From Aquila chrysaetos chrysaetos (taxonomy: Eukaryota; Chordata; Aves; Accipitriformes; Accipitridae): 64,000 bases of DNA. The translations under genes were made by a program, and so were the position numbers. The stretch's first letter is position 1; every line of letters begins with the position of its first letter. Below the pieces are notes generated by a model. The model searched no databases and was not told the DNA's origin. It saw only the letters and a program-made list of their open reading frames with translations. The stretch is from positions 12,402,698 to 12,466,697 of the forward strand of contig NC_044024.1 of NCBI RefSeq assembly GCF_900496995.4, given 5' to 3'. Shown one piece after another: positions 57,651 to 64,000 of this stretch.

Positions 57651-60566
57651 TAACATTGCAGCTTTGAATTGCCTTCCTTCAGGAGACAAATCCAAGCAGG
57701 TAAATTGGTAGGAGCTGAGCGGATCTGGAGGCTGATGGAGCTAATCCCAGGCATGTTTAAATGCAAAGGCCCAGGGAGCCTCACTCAAACCTGACATGAT
57801 CGCTGAAGCTCGTTGCTGTGCTTAATTCTCAGGCGCAGCCTGCTCAGAGGGGTGTGAAAAGCAGAAGAAAAGGCAGAGCACTGGGAGCAAAAGCCACACA
57901 TCGGCTTCAAGGTCAGGACGTCAGCCCTCAGCAAAACCATGCACCAGCCAAACAGCAGCAAAACAGCAGCTCCTGTTCACCCCATCGTGGAAACCGCACA
58001 GATAAACATTGCTGTTGTACCTCAGAGAAGTTTAGAAACATTTTCTTAGCCCAGCCTCCAGCAGGGACACATGGGCTCAGGGGACACTTCTTGCTGACTC
58101 CAGACTTCACATTAATTGTACTGTCCCACCAGCCATTAATCAAACGTCCTCCACTGGCATTTTTATTGAAAATCAATTTAATAAAGTAGGTGGGAGTCCA
58201 CATGCTTCCATAACATCAGATAAATATTCATGGGGGCTTGTGCTGCTTTAGCTAAATGAGTTTTTTAAATTTAACTGGTGCAATTTCCTTGTTCCTTAAT
58301 ATATAGCTTTTCTTGCCCTTGTTCAGGAATAGAGATGAGGTGGGACTCAGCCCTGTGCTGGCTCGCTCTCAGGCACACCAAGGTACAATCCTTTGCTATC
58401 AAGCCAACACCTTTTGGCAAGGATATTGTCATCCATAATAGGAAATACCGGTCTGCTGGGGTCAGCGTCACCTGGTGCGAATCCCCAGAGCCAAGGCTGA
58501 ATTCAGAAGGGCCATTTGGAGCTGAAAACTCATTTCCAACCACTAAGAGCGTGGCCACCATTTCTACCTCTGCGGGTGTGCCATTTGATTTCTGCTTTTC
58601 CCTCCCTGTTTAAGCAGCTATTGTGCTTCAACAGCAAAAGCTAATGAAAGCCATCAGAAAATGCATTCCCCTGATGCTTACTGAAGGGGGTTAAAAGGCT
58701 TCCAGCTACCAAAATATACAACGCACCAGTGAAAGAACCGAAACACACCCACACAAAGCTTCAAAATTTGTGGGGCGCATGAGTCTTAGGACAAGGGATG
58801 AGTGCCAAGCTCACCCTCACTGAGACAACATCCATCTGCAGCCCTGGCTGTGAGCATCAGCCCCGGGGAGGGCAGGTTAACCCCTCATTCCCCAAGGAGG
58901 CTGCAGAGCAGCCGTGACCAAGGCTCCATACTGCAGTCCTCCTTCTCAAAGGCAGTTATTAGAGTCCAGATGGAAAAAAAGAAAAATCTGACACATTGAT
59001 CAAATTTAGTAGAAAGGCAGGATTCAGACAGTCCTTATCAGTGAGAGATTTTACAGCGTCTAACAGCTTCTTTGTTAACTGGAGCAGTGAAGAGCTGCAG
59101 CTTCCAAAAAGCGGCAATGCAAGGCAATTCAACCACTGCCAGGACTCTTGTCGTGTTATCCTAGTGATACCCTTTCTCTTGAAAGGCAGAGCTTTAGAAA
59201 TCAAGCGCATCATCATTTTGCCTTTGTTATTAACGCAAACTGACTTGTTTTCATCATTACAGCCTCGACCTAATTCCCCGTGCACACTCTCCCTAGAGCG
59301 GCTCAGATCTCTGGACGGGATTTGCTTTCCCTGTGCTTTAATGACATGAAGGTTGTGACTAGCCCCGCAGACACACACTGATAGCCTGAGCCCAGGAATA
59401 GGGTGCGAGCAGCCCTCCCTGCCCTGGGCACTTCCGCACGTGAGCTACCGAGGGTCGCGTTTCCTACGCCCCAGCTCCAGGGTGGAGGTAGTATGAAGAT
59501 AAATGGAGTCCATGAACTGCCACCATAATCATTTTCCCTTCATCCCCAGCAGGTACCGATGCAGCAGAGGTGGGCAATGCCCACTTTCTGATCCCATGAG
59601 ATAGTCTAGTCACAGTTCCTCCCAAAACACAGCACTGGCTGCAGGGAGAGTTCTCCTCCAAGCCTCTGAGCCTACTGATTTCTCTGATGTCCACCCTATT
59701 AAGATAGCAGTCCTGCTTCTGAGAGATCACCCTTGCTGGAGACAAACTGCCTGTCAGCAAACAGCATTAAATACAGGGTATTATATTCAACACATAATGG
59801 CATGCTTTTAGTTTTTTCTCTCTTGGATGCAGGTCACACAACTACTGTCATCTCCAAACGCTGAAATCCTAGATGTGAAAAGGTAAAGCTTAATTGCCTT
59901 GAACAGCAACTCTTGTATTGACTCCAACATAAGGCCCATAAATATTAATACAGCTATATTTAGCCCCTTTCAATTATACATACAAAATTAAACATCTTTC
60001 TGGGAACAAATCAGTCCGGATAGGGTTTGGATTTTTTTCTTTTTCCCTTTTTAATGCATTCTGCATCAAAATAACAATAATTCTAATAGACCTAAGGCTT
60101 GAAAAAAAAAAGAAAGTGGACGGAGGCAGAGGCTTAAAGATATTCAGTTCACCTGGCTCAACCAACGTACTCCACAGATATTCAGAGGCACTTGCATACT
60201 CCTAAGCAAACCCTTGCTCCACCTGCTTCCCCTGTTATTTGTTAGATTCAGTCCCTTTTCTGGCTGCCAGCAAACCAGGACCCACTGAAGGTGTGTGCAC
60301 AGAGTGGGGCACATGGGGGAACCAACCCAGCCTGGGACCTCAGGGTCCCAACATCACCACTCTGAGGGGAATACTCGAGGAGGGACCCCTGCCCTGCGGG
60401 AAAGGAGAGGTCCCATCTGCAGCACAGCCATGCCCACACAATGCCTTCTGCAGTTAAAGACCTTCTCTTTTGTATAAAAATCACATCCACTTTCCTGATT
60501 TGCAAATTAATTATACGTCGCTTTCCTTGCCAAAGTGGACTTAATGGTATTAACATTACATGACAA

Positions 60567-60591
60567 AGAGAAGCTATCAGAAAGCTTCTCT
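60567..60591. repeat. Perfect 9-bp inverted repeat
   Basis: AGAGAAGCT and AGCTTCTCT are exact reverse complements separated by the 7-base spacer ATCAGAA. It can form a short hairpin, too short for a microRNA precursor. Confidence 0.7.
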
Positions 60592-63500
60592 CATAATGAT
60601 GGCTAGATTGATCAGGAAAGAAGAAAGGAGATTTCATGCTTTTGTTCTTTAACCCTTCCTCATGCAAGCAGACAGGGCCCTTTTCTAGGAAAAGGCTTTT
60701 TCCAATTCTCAGGCGAGACCAGGTGCATCTCTCCAAAGGGAATCTTTCAAGCACAAAAGCCTGTAATTCAATTCCCACATGTGCATAGACCCTTTACAGA
60801 AAACACAACTTGTGGAAAGAAGAGTTTGCACCTTCATTTTTTGCAGGACAGTGGCCTTAACTGGCTAAAATGACATTCACAGCTCTCCAGAAGACATGTC
60901 TTCAGGTGAGTAAGTAGGAATGCAGGACTGCAAAAAATCTGATCTGGCCTGTATGGATACAAACAACTTCCTCGACAAGAATTCAGATGGGTGCAGTAAG
61001 CCTTGTGCAGAGCCTCTGTAACCTTCCCCTTTGCAAATTGCTGTGGTTTTTTGTGTGTTGGTTTTTTTTTTTTTATGGTCATCAGATCCTTTCATTGACA
61101 AAGCTTCTTGTATTAGAACTGATCCTTCCAAAAAAGAGGCATCTAAAATGACATTTGCAAGGTTGAAATAGTGTCTTGAATTTTCAGACACAATTTATTT
61201 TGCTCCAGTCATGAATCATTTCATCCACTGATTCAGTCTGAACTTGTCATCAATAGGATTTTCCAGTAGGTTTGGGGGGAAAAAAAAAACAACACAAAAA
61301 GCTTTTTCCATGCCTGTTGTTCTCATCACTTTGGTTTGAATTATGTTCTTCCAGAAGGTAAAGTGAATGGGGTGTCCTTTTCTCACAATGCAAAATGCAG
61401 ATTAAAAACTCTTTCTAGGCTATACTCTATGCTTACAATTGCCAGTACTCCACAAAGACTTTTTTTTTTTAATAAACATTAGCTGTATGTCCTTCAGAGG
61501 CAGATTTTTAAAGTAAGCTACAGGGCAGTACACAGAGACAAAGAAATCATTACACGAAATTCCTGCCCCACCAGACTCAGTGAGAGTTCTGCCATTTACT
61601 GCAACAGGGTGAGAATTTCACTCTGACTTTTAACAGTATTTGGTTAAGGGACCCTGCACAGTTTAGCCTCATAGTCTTGCAGGAACTCACTCCCCAAAGC
61701 CCCATGAATCTTCCAGAGCCTCATGAACACTCCAATATTCTTATTTAATCAAACAATAACCTTTAAATAAATGAAACGGCATTAACAAGCTAACAGGTCT
61801 GAATCAGCAGCATTAATCCCCCCACCTCAGGGGGCCCAGGTAGATGTGATTTGATTGCTTCTTCCAGATGGAACTGGGCTGAAATTCACCACCAACACGA
61901 TCAATGACTTTGCCTCATCAGACATAATCAGTGCCTCTGTATACACACACGAACTGCTGCAAACATTTTATCCTCTAGCTCAACAAATAAAATAACTGCT
62001 CTTTCCTCAATATTTGACCAGTTGTTTCACCACCAGCTTCCCAGAATAAACCAATTAAAGTTGTTTTTAAACTTTATAATACCTAATAAAAAAAATCTTA
62101 TTTCACAATCCATATCAAAGACACATTATAAATCCTTTACATGGGACTAAACGAGTGGAAATTCTAATAAATGAGTAGCTGCCATAGTCCAACAGATCAA
62201 TAAAGACATCCTTGCAAGCAGTTTATAGCCATCTCTAACATCATCTACTAATGTTCTTAAAACCATCTAACACATGTTCAACACACTTAAACATCAGCTC
62301 CCCCCTTCCAAAGTCATTATAAACAAGTTGCGACATACCGTCTCCAACACGCACCCACCAGCTTCCCCTCAGGCAGGGATCAGCTGCCTAACATTCACAC
62401 CGGTTTACTGCAGGTGTCTGATGTAGCATTGAAGCTCTGAGCTGTTACTCCAGTACAAATCACTGGGGTAAAAATTCCTCCAAATGGGTTCACTTTCCTA
62501 GAAAAATTTCTCAACCTTTGGGAAAAATCTTACTTCTTGCCTACATGTGCGGATATATGGAGGGGTTAGCAGCTTGGGGCAGACTCCTCATTGGAACCAC
62601 AAGCAGCAAATGAAGGCACCATCTAAAAAAAGGCATCCAAAGTAGCATGAGAAACACCCTCCCCTCTACAGCCTCGGCAGCCTGGGGACTTGGTTGTGAC
62701 CCCTCTGGAGAGCCCAGGAACGCGCTGCCCAAGGACAGCCTCATCACGGGTCATTGACTTTGGCTACACGACTGCCCCATGGAGAGGGTGGATGGGCAGG
62801 GACCCGCCGTAGTGGTCCACTCCCTCCCATGGCGCTGCAGAGGCACAGGCAGCTGTGAGATGCCCCCAAAGGACCCAGTGCTGACCTGAAGCCCAAGTGC
62901 CGTTTCACACAAAAAGCTATGAATCTCTTTTCACAATGGGTTTCTGACCCCTACGGAGTGTTTGTGATATCCCTGAAGCTTTGATACAGGCTTGTTGCCC
63001 TAAGCAAATTCATAAGTTATTTAAGAGAAGGCTTTCACCCTTAGGCATAGCTGTCAAGCCCGTATTCCTCACTTGCCTTCTGATGTGTGCATGCCTTTTC
63101 ACACAGAGCTCCCTCTCCCTGTACACCATGGGTTTAAACAGCAGCACAACTGGGATTTCTGCATGAGAGAGGAGAGCATCGGGGCTGTGCAAATCCATGG
63201 CAAAGCTGCCTTTGGAGAGCTGCACCCAAAGGGAAGACAACCTTTTTTTAATTTGTTCATAGATCTTAACTTCAGAAGTTTGATGAGACAGAGCAGGGTC
63301 CCTGTTGCCCAGAAAGGTAAATACGAGAAAACGCTGTTCAGGCAATGCCTCAGCTTCAAATTAAAACTCATCAAGGAATCTCAGACAAAGACAAAAATCT
63401 TAGATAAGACATGGATTTTTTCTAAGAAAGGATCAAATTCCTCCCTGGAGTAATCAATACAAGGCATGAAGTCAGATCAGAGAGAAGAGATGAGAAGTTG

Positions 63501-64000
63501 GGAGAGGTGGAACATTAAGACAGAAAAACAGATTAAACACAGTCCTGAAACCCTGGAAATCATAACAAACCACAAAGGACCACTGAGTTTGTCATCTAAT
63601 GTTTCTCTTGCACAAACAGTAGATCTAGATAATGTTTATGACAAGCTGCAGGCAGCTTCAGCACGCACAGGTGAAAAAACCTGCAGAAGAGCTCAAGGCC
63701 AGACCCAGTCTGGCCTCCCTGGACACCTGAGGACCAGCTCTGCTGCAATGGGGAGTGGGACATACTGCAGCGGGACTCTGCCACCAGCACACAGGTGTCC
63801 CTACAGCAACAGGCAGTACCCAATGCTCCTGCCAAGGGACCAAGAACAGACTTGCCTCCACCCCTCTGTCCACCACCGAGCACCTGAAAGTTGGGCTGCT
63901 GCATGCTGCAACTTTACAGGCACCCCAAGAGCTTGCGAGGGTCCCTTCCCCAGGGTTTTGCAACCTATCCGCAGAAGAAAAGGACAATTTCAACATTTCA

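Overview
The window looks like bird nuclear DNA. It holds seven spliced exons of a vertebrate gene separated by introns of 1.7 to 9.8 kb. Interspersed repeats are few: one clear CR1 LINE fragment of avian type and several very old amniote SINE/LINE scraps. There are no bacterial-style operons, and nearly all long open frames are chance ORFs in GC-rich stretches.

The only gene I can support is GABRA3, the alpha-3 subunit of the GABA-A receptor chloride channel, on the minus strand. Seven coding exons of 68, 221, 83, 144, 153, 212 and 330 bp run from 44250 down to the stop codon at 13618. Every junction keeps the reading frame and is a GT-AG intron. Together they encode the last 403 residues: most of the extracellular ligand-binding domain, the Cys-loop, M1 to M3, the M3-M4 cytoplasmic loop and M4. 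Alpha-3 rather than alpha-1, -2 or -5 is shown by the C-terminal end ([14 protein letters not shown]) and by the gephyrin-binding motif YNIVGTTY. The signal peptide and the first roughly 90 residues, with the promoter, must lie beyond 64000; I found no matching exon in the 19.7 kb upstream of the 68-bp exon.

Layout: 1-10790 is intergenic or flanking DNA with no supported gene. About 10790-13617 is a likely long 3' UTR with a distal polyadenylation site. 13618-44250 is the GABRA3 exon/intron body. 44251-64000 is the 3' part of a long upstream intron, with a cluster of palindromic transcription-factor-type motifs near 48.7 kb, a GC/CpG-enriched stretch near 57 kb and AT-rich, homeodomain-site-like stretches.

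The most interesting signal is in the M2/M3 exon. The genomic codon at the known I/M A-to-I editing site of GABRA3 is ATA. The flanking bases fold into a short exon-internal hairpin that puts the target adenosine opposite a C, which is the geometry ADAR enzymes favour. This suggests that I/M recoding operates in this species. Other points worth checking are an open read-through after a weak donor site in the same exon, a polyadenylation hexamer overlapping the stop codon, and a (CTG)7 tract in the putative 3' UTR.
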